Shown here: piece after piece, positions 31,013 through 41,112 of the stretch
How the letters are laid out: the number at the start of each line of letters is the position of its first letter
How positions within the stretch are numbered: the first letter of the stretch is position 1
Source: Trachythela sp. YZ-2020
Lineage: Eukaryota; Cnidaria; Anthozoa; Malacalcyonacea; Clavulariidae
Assembly (NCBI GenBank): GCA_016169945.1
Contig: JADLSH010000379.1
Span: 3,128,001-3,192,000 of the forward strand
Length of the DNA stretch: 64,000 nt
Reading direction: 5' to 3'
Program-made: the position numbers and the translations under genes
The notes under the pieces: generated by a model
Databases searched by the model: none
Told to the model about the DNA's origin: nothing
The model's input: only the letters and a program-made list of their open reading frames with translations

Positions 31013-31254
31013 AATTCCAACATGGCCGCCTCAGTCAGTCCTAATAAATATGCAGACAGAACTAACACACATGAACTACAGACGTTAAACCTACTTATTT
31101 CTTCCTTTAGTATTTTAACACTACCTATACACGCGTAAAAATCACACACATTTTTTCCGGACATCCAAACAAGCTGTCTACATGCAATTTTGGACATAAC
31201 CCTTGAGACCATAACTCGCAATATTGCAAAGTTAATGTACATTGACAAAACAAA

Positions 31255-31335
31255 TTTCGTGACCCCCTCTCCCCCCAGTTCAATGTTGTGAACAACCCCG
31301 AAACAACTTTTGACAATTTACCATGACACAAGCTC
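31255..31335. repeat. Dispersed repeat shared with 18935-19010
   Basis: Both contain ccccagttcaatgttg, a caacttttgacaatttac-like phrase and ccatgacacaagctcac (with changes). Too short to classify. Confidence 0.45.
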
Positions 31336-31764
31336 ACATATTGTTGTTGTCATGATGTAATAAATTCGATGACTGCTACCACACACAAGTCTGGTCTTCA
31401 CTATACTGACAGCTTTTGAGTCAAGATGTTGGGATGTATTCACGGTACATTTTGTGCGCCTAAACACTATATTGAAATATGTAATATCAAAGCAATTTCA
31501 AAATAGAAATAAGTTTAAATCTTTCATGTCCCCAAGTGAATGATGTACATATATTTTCTTCTCGGGGTCATCCATTTAGTACGTACGCAACGAAGGGGAA
31601 GGGGGGTCAAATTGTTTGCAGTTTTTGTGTACGCCTATTGTTTATGTGACATCATTTCTATTGCTCTTTCCGTACAAGGGGGAGGGAGGGGGCACCCCTC
31701 CTTGCAAATGATATCAAATACCAAAATAAACCGAAATGATACCAAAATTTAAATGAACACCTAC

Positions 31765-31862
31765 GGAATCTTGCACCCTCTAATAAACGCCCACTCCCTC
31801 GAATAATCGCCCCTCTCCTCGAATAATCGCCCACCCCTCGAATTAGCGCCCTGCTCATAATT
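31765..31862. repeat. cctcgaataatcgccc repeat
   Basis: Three or four copies of ctcgaataatcgcccctc with variants; two further copies (cctcgaataaacgcccacc) are at 36133-36185. Both sites are followed by tcataattt/tcatagttt, so they are likely ends of one larger element. 31340-31764 has no gene; a G/C-rich segment near 31590-31700 is unexplained. Confidence 0.5.
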
Positions 31863-31964
31863 TCATCATTATGACATTATCCTGGTTGATATTCGTTAGT
31901 AATATTACATATTATATAATCCACAATATGCATGTAAATCCTAGTTATATAAGGATCCCTCATG

Positions 31965-32110
31965 GTCAACCTGCAGTTATATCAAAGTGAGAAAATAGTG
32001 TTAATTATTTTCATTATATGTTGTAGTGTTGTATTTGGAGGAAAATAAACACAATTGGGATATTTGGTTTAATAATCTTGTGTCAACATTTCTGCATGAA
32101 GATGACACCA
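31965..32110 (+). repeat. R1 copy, 5' truncated
   Basis: tggtcaacctgcagttatat, attttcattatatgttgtag, ttgtatttggaggaaaataa and ttgtgtcaacatttctg match the R1 order. Confidence 0.6.
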
Positions 32111-34048
32111 CGTGTTGTCCTGTATTAAAGGCTTACCGGACCCCATCAATACACGCTGTGCTGTCGAAACACGCAATTGGAGAAAATTGATGTGTTCCAT
32201 TCATTCGCACTTAGACCTCAAACTATGACGAGGGGTATAGTAAATATAAGATGCATTAGGATATTACTTTGTCTGTAGCTTAATGCGATCTAAGCCTTAC
32301 GAGGCATTAGTTTGTTCCTGTCCCGTCAGGCACGGATTAGGAAGTATTAAGTATTTGTTTATTTTGTATGAGGTGAGTCTTTAATAAAGACTTTAGGATT
32401 TGGCATAAACTTTTCTTGAAAAAAGGCTCTATCTCTATTTGGAGGGATGATCTAAGTAATCCATTAGGGGTCATGTGGGGGGGGGATGGGGGGTTAATGA
32501 CCCATGTACGCTTCTCAAAAGATGATAAATGTCGATCGTGAATTGCATTGATAATGATTTTGTCTGAATTTTGCTTCAAAAGAGGTAATTGAGATCGTGA
32601 TTTGTGGCCAGTGCTTGAGATCCATATTGTCCAATTTACATAACTGCCTCTTTTGGCTCTTTAGATTGGCCATGGCAAAGTTGACCTAGAATAATTCAGA
32701 CCAATGAACAACTTAACACGTTTGAACTATAAACTCATCATCATCATCATAATTTCCAAGGTTCAACATTTAAGAATACGCTCTGGGAAGGGGGGGGGGG
32801 GGGTCAGAAAAAGAATACTCTGTACGCTTGTGAAAATGTTGTGCCATAATTATGCATGGTGATCCCTTAGTGAGATAGCATGAAACGGATAATTCGGAGA
32901 AGCCTATAACAGTCAACGAGCACCAATCAGCGTTATTTATCAAAATTCTGACATGAAAATGCTAAAGTATTTTATATTTTGCATGAAAATGCAAAAGTAA
33001 ATTAATTTTCTGTAAAAGTATTTATCAAATATAGGTTTATGCAGCGTGGTTAATTTGAGTCTTGTTTCTAAATGTATTTAAGTATATATATATATATATA
33101 TGGCCGTGTTTTCCCCCCTCAATAGACAGAAGGCTACCTCAGACCCATAGCATCAATATAGCATATTTAACGCCTTCTTGTATAATTATGTGTGATATAT
33201 ATTACGTGCGTGTTTTGGTTCACGAAATATCAAAGAGCGCTCGATATCATATAGATAGAGCAAATATATAGATTTCGCCACCTGCACGAGGAGTGCTTCA
33301 TTGCACGAAACAGGCTGTAGTGGATACCTTGAGGTAAGCGAAAACTGTGATATATTACCATATTCCATATATGTTACTTTAAGCTCAATTATTTAGTCTA
33401 TAAAACTGTGTAGTTTTTCTTATGAAAATCTATATAAAATGCCTAAAATGATATATAGATCATTATAATTCTGCTATATATTTATTAAAATCAATGCAAC
33501 TCAATTATACGAAAACACGTTCGACAACAATTTACTTCAAATGACAAATGAAATTTCATATAACAATACATAAACAAGCTGATATCTTATCTAGAATTGA
33601 TATATTATGTTTGGATCAATAAATTCTACCCTATAGCTCTTTATGACAAATATTAACGGTAATGGACTCCTGTGGTGACAAATATTAATATAAGATCTCA
33701 ATATCTTGTCTAGAACATATGTCTCATTAATTAATTTATTATGATTTTTTAATAAACAACTTTTAATAAAGTCATAAATACACTACACGCTGGGCATCAA
33801 ACACTCACTAAAATCTACGCAACGACATTCATGCAATATAGTCCATACAATATCGGTCGTTAGATTATAGGGTTTTCATCCCCAATTCGAACTGACATAA
33901 ATTTTAAGGACATTTTAAGGACAGTTATATTCATGCCATCATGGTGTAAATAGTGTAATTTTAAGGACCAATAGCCAGGAATTCCTTGCAAAAGCTGATA
34001 CTACTAAAAAGAAAAGTGTGTGGGTCACGAAATGGAAAATAAATACAC
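32111..34048. other. Gene-free stretch of about 1.9 kb
   Basis: Holds a poly-G run (about 32789-32801) and a (TA) run at 33083-33102. Paired segments gctgatatcttatctagaa and ctcaatatcttgtctagaa (33580-33720) suggest a diverged duplication. No coding evidence. Confidence 0.45.
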
Positions 34049-34056
34049 GGTTCATT

Positions 34057-34642
34057 CAGGGGCGCCGGAACCACGGGGGCAGTCGAGTGCCTTACGTATA
34101 TTTAAAGATTGAGCTGATGCCTTAACAAAAGCTAATATTTTCACACCAATCTATTTTATCATCCTGAGATAAAAGTTATGCTAAAACTGTATAACAAAGA
34201 ACGTTCATTACCCATTAAGAAGGTCACGACGCTGTCGGCACTTTGTGAAATATGATGAAAAAAAGAGCATGAAGCAATGTCTTCCCGAAGTACACAAAGT
34301 GTTGATATTTTATATGTCTGTTCCAATGAGTTCCGCTACTGCATGCAGAAAGAAGTTTTAGTGCCATGCGTACTTGTATCAAGTCATGTCTGAGAGTGTT
34401 TCGGCTGCTATCCATAAGCGCATTGATAATGTTTGTACTGATAGCATATAGCAAAAGAGTTTGTAAAACTAAACGAACAGCCGCGCGTTTACTTCGGAAC
34501 AAATATCTAACAGTTTCAAACAGTTGTTATTGGGACAGAAGCAAAACTGATGACGCAAACCTAGTTTCTATACAAGTAAAGATGAAAGTGACCTTTTTCA
34601 AGATTCTGTCCCCGCTGCCCCGAGTTCCTTCCGGCGCCCCTG
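34057..34642. mobile_element. hAT-like non-autonomous element with 8-bp duplication
   Basis: 586 bp. Starts caggggcgccggaaccacgg and ends ccttccggcgcccctg, inverted ends with CAG...CTG termini. The 8-bp flanks ggttcatt (34049-34056) and agttcatt (34643-34650) match at 7 of 8, as expected of an old hAT target duplication. Two overlapping open frames on opposite strands inside it (34224-34502 and 34366-34642) resemble no transposase I recognise. 34651-35014 after it is featureless. Confidence 0.75.
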
Positions 34643-35014
34643 AGTTCATTCATGAACCAATGTAGCTTTTTTTAACAAAATAAGGATGAAATTTGGCAAA
34701 ATGAAAAGCAAGGCCTTTCGTGGTTTTTAAGGACCCATACGAACCCTGTATGTATATACACAGAAAAAGTAGTCTGTTGTAAATGCATGTACAATAGATC
34801 GTCATTAACGTTAACCAAAAGGTTACGAAACTAAAAAAAATTAATAAAATAATCCTATTTTAACAACAAAACGAGGTTTTCTCTGCCAGATTAAATATTA
34901 GAGCGTGCATGTTCGAAAATTTAATATACCTCATCAAGCGCATTTTACTATTATATATAGTAATACAGATTAAAAACAGTATGTTACTAGAACGTATGGG
35001 TAAATATCAAGATA

Positions 35015-35195
35015 TTTTGGGCATCTCGTTCGATAGAACTAATAGCAGAATGTCAGTGTTTTGTGGATAGAATACTCGAACGAATGCACCGGAATCGCAG
35101 GGCCGCAGGTCGATTCCTGCCAGAGGGCCTAAAGTTGAATTTTTCTGAAAATGTACATAAATTTTCGTTCGAGTATTCCATCTACTATGAAACAC
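35015..35195 (+). mobile_element. Fold-back tRNA-like SINE, reduced centre
   Basis: gggcatctcgttcgatagaa and tttcgttcgagtattccatc flank gcaccggaatcgcagggcc and gtcgattcctgccagagg. The A-box half of the tRNA-like centre is lost; the left arm joins directly to the anticodon-arm region. 35196-35826 shows nothing recognisable. Confidence 0.6.
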
Positions 35196-35826
35196 CTTCT
35201 ACTGCCCCAGTAACTAGAACGAGCCAGTTTAGAGTTAATTTATCTACGGACGAAGGAGCATTATATAACATTATTCACTTTTTCAATCCTATACACAGAA
35301 TGAGTTATCCATATCTATAGGCAGTTTACGCATGCGTGAACCATTTGAACCGTTAGACTTAGGCGTGATAGAAGAGTCATGGGCCCAAGTTTTATCATCA
35401 ACAAACAACTAGAAATAATGAAACTACAATCTCGCATTATCAAAGTTCTGATGTGCTTTTTGATCAATCAAATCAAACAAGGAATATAATTAAAAACTCA
35501 ACGCGATCTATCATACTTAATACAACTCACAAAATCCCAACATGACAATTGCTATAGGTAAAACAATCACGTATTTTAATAAAATTTATAGAATTTATTT
35601 TAATATTTTTTTAAAAACATAATACTTATAGACCTTCTTGCCCTTATTGACCCGTAGTAAAATTTGCTTACAATGAAACTTGACAGACGAAACTGGAGTT
35701 AATTATGCCCTAACTGAGTAGCGCTTCATTTCAATCAGAGTCCTCCAGATTTCATCCGATATAAACATGAAAGTCGAGGTTTTTATTCACCGATATTCAC
35801 CGAGCCTGAGGCGAATAATTGTTTTA

Positions 35827-36010
35827 GTAAAATTACATAGGTGATTATTTGCAAAAAAATAAGAAATGCACATTTCAAAAATATTTTAATTGAATATTTA
35901 CGATAAAAGCGGCTTAAAAACGCTTTAGGTGATTATCGCGTATTAAGCCGAGGTAGCGCAACCAATCAGCGTTGAGAATTTTCAATAATCACCTATATAT
36001 GTAATTTTAC
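35827..36010. mobile_element. 184-bp fold-back MITE flanked by TA
   Basis: Left gtaaaattacataggtgatt and right (reverse complement gtaaaattacatatataggt) match with a 4-bp indel and continue into gattatt. TA lies at both edges (35825-35826 and 36011-36012). Confidence 0.7.
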
Positions 36011-36417
36011 TAAATCTACTTAATAAAATATTCCTCAATTGAGTTATACACTATAACGAAGTCGCTTTTGAAGCCTTTCACGGTCGTGGTTTTAAACCTA
36101 AACTTTTTCGTTTATTAAACAGTACTTAATAGCCGCACAATCCTCGAATAAACGCCCACCCCTCGAATAAGCGCCCCTCTCATAGTTTCTCATATTTCAG
36201 GTGTTGGTTAGTACATTATTTATAATAATCCATAGTATGCAGTAAATCATAGTTTCACGACACCCCATCCAGGGAACAACAAAAGATAAACTGCTTCTGC
36301 ATGGTTTATATAACATTTAACGCGCTTTAAATTACAAAAACGTTTCTAGAATATACTCAACCTCGTTCCCAGGGCTTCCTGGCGGGCGCGCGGCGGCAGA
36401 GAGACGAGATAGCCATG

Positions 36418-36996
36418 GGGACGAGTTTGGACCAACATGAATAGATTTGGACCAACATGGATAAATTTGGACCAACATGGATTAATTTGCACCAACATGG
36501 ATTAATTTGGACCAACATGGATAAATTTGGATCAACATGGATTAATTTGGACCAATATGGATAAATTTGGACCAACATGGATAAATTTGATCAACATGGA
36601 TTAATTTGGACCAACATGGATAAATTTGGACCAACGTGGATTAATTTGGACCAATATGGATAAATTTGGACCAACATGGATTCATTTGGATCAACATGGA
36701 TTAATTTGGACCAACATGGATAAATTTGGACCAACGTGGATTAATTTGGACCAATATGGATAAATTTGGACCAACATGGATTCATTTGGATCAACATGGA
36801 TTAATTTGGACCAACATGGATAAATTTGGATCAACATGGATAAATTTGGACCAACATGGATAAATTTGGATCAACATGGATTAATTTGGACCAACATGGA
36901 TTAATTTGGACCAACATGGATAAATTTGGACCAACGTGGATTAATTTGGACCAATATGGATAAATTTGGACCAACATGGATTCATTTGGACCAACA
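36418..36996. repeat. 21-bp minisatellite with higher-order pattern
   Basis: About 27 units of ttggaccaacatggataaat. Variants (aacgtgg, aatatgg, gatcaac, ttcattt) recur in the same order at about 36610-36720, 36720-36840 and 36910-36990, so blocks of units were copied together. Open frames on either strand are only repeat translations. Flanked by 36186-36417 and 36997-37230 without recognisable features. Confidence 0.9.
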
Positions 36997-37230
36997 GGTT
37001 GGACTGGTTTCAACGGACCTTAAAAGCATATGTGTTTTACCGACCCATGCTAATGAGATTTGTTAAATTTGATATTAAAGTTCGGCGCGCCACACGGCTT
37101 TGTCCTTTGAGTTTAAAACACTATACATTTTATTTGAAGAAATCAACTTTAAAACAACAACGCAGAAGTACAAAATCTAGAATAGCGTAACTAAATGTTC
37201 AATGTTCAAGTCGTTCGATATGCCGATATA

Positions 37231-37413
37231 GACCACTTTCATAATTCAGATGAGTTTAAATATTCTTTTATGTGCATCTTAATAAGCCTCATTGACCTCG
37301 TTCAGGTTAATAAATTCTATTCAATTTCAGTCACAGAAACGAGGCTGATAAGGCTTAATTATTAAGATGCACATAAAAGAATATTTAAACTCATCTGAAT
37401 TATGAAAGTGGTC
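37231..37413. mobile_element. 183-bp fold-back MITE flanked by TA
   Basis: Arms of about 60 bp: gaccactttcataattcaga, tgagtttaaatattctttta and tgtgcatcttaataa, with near-exact reverse complements on the right. TA at both edges suggests a mariner-type insertion. It lies about 330 bp upstream of the first fibrinogen-related gene. Confidence 0.8.
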
Positions 37414-37748
37414 TATGAGTTTTATTTTTCGCATAATTAACATATATTATTGACAAGATTAACTTCCAGACCAAGGACCTTCGCTTTTTTCTATATTTGT
37501 CAGATAGTTTGATTATTAACGAAGACATCTAGCAAACAAAATCGATCTTGTGTCAACATTAAGAAGAGTTCAATTTACTTCCTTCAGTTCTCTTGAATAT
37601 CTTAAATTGATAAGAGCGTCTTCCGTCTCAGCTAAATAGAAATTATAGCATACTAATTTGTCGTATATTCACTCATGTGTTCCATTCGACCTCAAGACAG
37701 TGAAGACACCAGACGTTGTGCTTAAAAAACAAGTGAATTTGAGTAAAA

Positions 37749-39239
37749 ATGATGTTGCAAAGAATCTTCGTGCCTTTTATCTTGGCCGTTCTGTGCGAAT
37801 TGGTATTACCAACGCTGTCACTGACTCAAAGGGTACGTTTCTCTAATTCTCTTTCGATAGCAATGTATACATACTTACATAACAGTCAAGTATAAGAATA
37901 CCTATATATCTGTTAATATAAAATAGAGAAATATATGGCAATTTTATTACAACTTCCTCTCAAATTAATATTGCATTTCCAGCATAGAAATACTTCGTCG
38001 GAGATAAAGTCTGAATAACTGCAACCAAATTGAAGTCTTTAGTTTCGATCCTTTGTCTAACATATACATTACGCTTCTTTCAACAGCGTGTTATAAAAAA
38101 CACATCGAAACCCAAGAGCTGTTTGGAATTTCTAAAACTTGGCTACAGATCAGATGGCTACTACCTTATACACACAGCGAACTCCGCTTTTACAGTCTAC
38201 TGCGACATGAATTCAGAGGCCGGGTCAGCCTGGACGCTAATCATGTCATACGCTCTGGAGAACATCAAAATGTCTGAGTTTAAGAGGAACCCATTGCAGG
38301 TGGGTTTACCCATATCATATAACTTCCTTTCATTTATAGAGTTGATAAAGTATTCAAGTACAAGCACATGCATGTCTTCATGGCGCTTAGTTTCGGCTGA
38401 GTAAAATGCGAAACCGAAGATGAATGAATATATCCGGAGTAAGATCTTTAGTCAATCGGCTGAGTGAACTAGACGCAACAAATTGCAGAATATAGTACGC
38501 TTTAGTTACTTTGGCTAAACGTAGAAATATAATAAATACTTTTCAGAAGTTCGTGAAGGGGTGTGTGTACCTGGGGGAGGGGAGAGGATTTCAATCTCAT
38601 TTTGCTAGCCAAAGTTTTGTCTGAGTCCCAGTCATATGACCCACTGATTTCCAAATCCCATTCCCCATCAGCAAAATTGCTGGTACAAATCCCACTCCCA
38701 CATTTTCCCAGTGGAAAAACAGTAAAATTCCAGCTCTCATTTCATGATGCTCTTTTTACCCCTTAATTCATGATGCTCTTTTTACTATTTAGGCGAACGC
38801 CCCAGTGAATGAATGGTCTCCCAATTGGAGCACATATCGCATGGCTGTAACGGGAATAAAACACCTTGCCTCTGTCTCTACTCACTGGCGAGCTACCTGC
38901 GACTTTCCAAACTATGGCGTTGACTACACTGACTACGTCCGAGGAAAATTCTCCGTTTTCGATATCACGAATTTTCTCGGTTATGGCGTTTGCAAGAAAG
39001 TCGAGTATGTCGACATTCGGGGTAATCGTTGCGCTCATTGCACTGCTCGTTGGTGGCAAGAATCAGGGAAAAGAAGCCCGCATATGGTTAGTGCACATTC
39101 AGGGTGCCAGTTCAATGGGAAACCTGGTGCAGTAGGGGGTGAAGATAATTTCAACTACTACGGCGCTTACAACAAAAAGTTCCGTTGCTCGTCCGGCCCT
39201 AAAGCAACAACAAATTGGTGGTTTGGCGGATATCTTTAA
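37749..39239 (+). CDS. Secreted fibrinogen-related protein, copy 1
   Basis: Probably an extracellular protein of the fibrinogen-related/intelectin-like type; function unknown. Exons are 37749-37832, 38087-38299 and 38793-39239, all introns phase 0; 247 aa. Exon 1 starts with two ATGs, has an in-frame TGA just upstream (37740-37742), and encodes a signal peptide (MMLQRIF, then a hydrophobic core FILAVLCELVL, cleavage likely near residue 24). Exon 2 begins at tttcaacag|cgtgtt and carries the fibrinogen N-subdomain signature: SCLEF, SDGYYLI, FTVYCDMNS, AWTLIMS. Exon 3 begins at actatttag|gcgaac and has RMAVTGIKHL, STHWRATCDFPNYGVDY, NRCAHC, SGCQFNG, GEDNFNYYG and the C-terminal TTNWWFGG. Eight cysteines follow the signal peptide region in exons 2-3. 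The canonical fibrinogen end (WW-C-H) is absent, so this is a divergent anthozoan-type subfamily. Its near-twin is 3.4 kb downstream. Confidence 0.82.
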
Positions 39240-39661
39240 GAGACCAAGAACTTTTGAAAGAAAAGATCTTGCTTTAAAGTTTTAAAAGTTCTTTCCGATT
39301 ATAGATTAGATTCATTGCTCATATCTTTTAATGTAGTAAAGCCTTCCAATCATTTGTAATTTTGGTAATCTAAAATATTAAAACTTACATCATGTTCTAT
39401 TGTGCTTTTCATTTCTAAGAACTTATTAAATACACAAAGGCCACGGAATCAGGGATGCAATGGGGGCAGGTGCACTTCCACTTTATTAAGAATGAAGTGC
39501 CCTTTTCCCTTGTCATCAGGGGTGGAAGTGTGAAAAGAAACCAGTTACGCAACATTCTTTTTTAAGTTACAAAGGTGCCAGTGGTGTAACTAAGACCATT
39601 CTTGCATGTGAAAACTTTAAACACGGGGAAAACTTGTTGCATGTTGTTTTTGTATCATAGT

Positions 39662-40203
39662 ATGTTATATAGAGAAGATCCAACGTCGAGCAACAAGATT
39701 GATATGTGGCCCTGAACAACCGTACGAAGAAAGGCGTTCTTTGTTTGGTGCAACTGTATACAATTATATTTGGCATGTGTGACATTGATAAATCTAAATA
39801 CCTTGATTTAGTAGGTGAATCTCGCACTAGACAAAACCATATATATAAATTAAGACCAAAGCATTCACGTACAAACTATTTTAAAATCTCTTTCTTTAAT
39901 CGTTATGTATCGGATTGGAACTCTTTACCATCGGACGTTGTGGAAGCTACTTCACTGGCTACCTTTAAACAGAAGCTATTGAAGTTTCTTCTTACTTAAG
40001 TATTGTGACCTAGTTATTTGTTTTATATTGCCTATTTCTTATTATCTATTTCTTCTTTTTTTTCATATATATTAATGTTACGTTATTATTTCGGAGAGCA
40101 GTTTAACATAGGAATTTAGTTTCCTCCTGCTGCTATCCTCTCTGTGTTTATTTACATAAATTGTTGTAAATTATAGGGAAAGACTTAATAAATCAGAAAT
40201 CAA
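39662..40203 (+). pseudogene. LINE 3' fragment (reverse transcriptase C-terminus)
   Basis: Encodes remnants of the end of a non-LTR retrotransposon ORF2: QRRATRLICGPEQPYEERR, then after a frame change CDIDKSKYLDLVGESRT, KLRPKHSRTNYFKISF and YVSDWNSLPSDVVEAT to a TAA at 39997-39999. A non-coding tail follows to about 40203. Comparison with the second copy (43340-43360) shows it interrupts the duplicated downstream sequence, so it inserted after the gene duplication. 5' truncated and frameshifted; not functional. Confidence 0.75.
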
Positions 40204-40623
40204 ATCATCTTATTACGAACTTACGGCTTTTCGAAAAGGTAAAATCATACCTCAGAATGCAGTAAATTGTGTTACAGACATTGAAGATACAAAATTTCCC
40301 AGAGAAGCACGCCCCCCCCCCCCCGTACCCCTATAGCTAGAAGCCTTGTTCTTGACATTTGCACTATTGAAATACTTTATTCCCCTGCTTACTCAAACTA
40401 TGAATCTGACTGCCTATAAACTGAAAGGTGCTTTACGTCATGGTATAACCTTCTTTGTCGCAAGTTACCATTGTACACGTGATGAACATTTGGTAAATCA
40501 CCGATATTGGCATTTATTTCTTGATTAATTTTATATACTGCCTCATCATGGTCATCTTTAGCCTGCGAAGGCAGCCCCACCTTCACGTTCGGGAGTTCAT
40601 CTTGTCTTGGCGTTATACTTGAA

Positions 40624-40944
40624 CAGGGTTCGTAGTCTCAAAGACCAAAAAAATTCAAAGACTTTTTCTGCCTATCTTCAAAGACTTTTCAAAGATCTTT
40701 GAGAGCAATTGATTGTAACTTGTAAGCGCCATTTTTACCCTGTCGCAGTTTCTCTTCGAGATTGGTGAAAATATTTCTGCAATCGATCTATTTTATTAGC
40801 TAGGAAATACTCACTAATAAATTTAAAGACTTTTAAAGACTTTTAAAGACTTCCTTCGCTTTTTCATACAATTCAAAGACTTTTTAAAGACCTACATTCA
40901 AATTTAAAGACTTTCAAGGATTTCAAAGACCGCTAAGAACCCTG
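40624..40944. mobile_element. Inverted-repeat element with cagggttc ends
   Basis: Starts cagggttcgtagtctcaaag and ends cgctaagaaccctg. TTGAA is present on both sides (40619-40623 and 40945-40949). The interior is a degenerate run of aaagacttttaaagac. It lies between the two gene copies. Superfamily uncertain: the ends look hAT-like but only 5 bp of duplication match. Confidence 0.6.
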
Positions 40945-41112
40945 TTGAAAGAAACATTTTAGCGTCCGGAAAAGCTGTGGCTGCTCTCTTTACTAATTCC
41001 ACTTGGCTGTTAACAATTTCTTGTGTTGCCAGATGTTCTACGTCATTCACACCAGTGTTTATAATTAAACCTTTGTTGCAAGTAAATCTGAATCAAGTGA
41101 ATTTGAGTCAAA

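Noticed and set aside
36357..37013. Open frames rich in LIHVGPNLSMLVQI-type repeats
   Set aside because: Translation of the 21-bp minisatellite, broken at both edges and with no start context.
37658..37846. 62-codon frame over the first exon of fibrinogen-related copy 1
   Set aside because: Wrong frame and no ATG; the signal-peptide frame starting at 37749 is better supported by splice phase and by copy 2.
38763..39059. 98-codon minus-strand frame (and its twin at 42521-42811)
   Set aside because: Antisense shadows of exon 3 of the fibrinogen-related genes; conserved only because the duplicated DNA is nearly identical.
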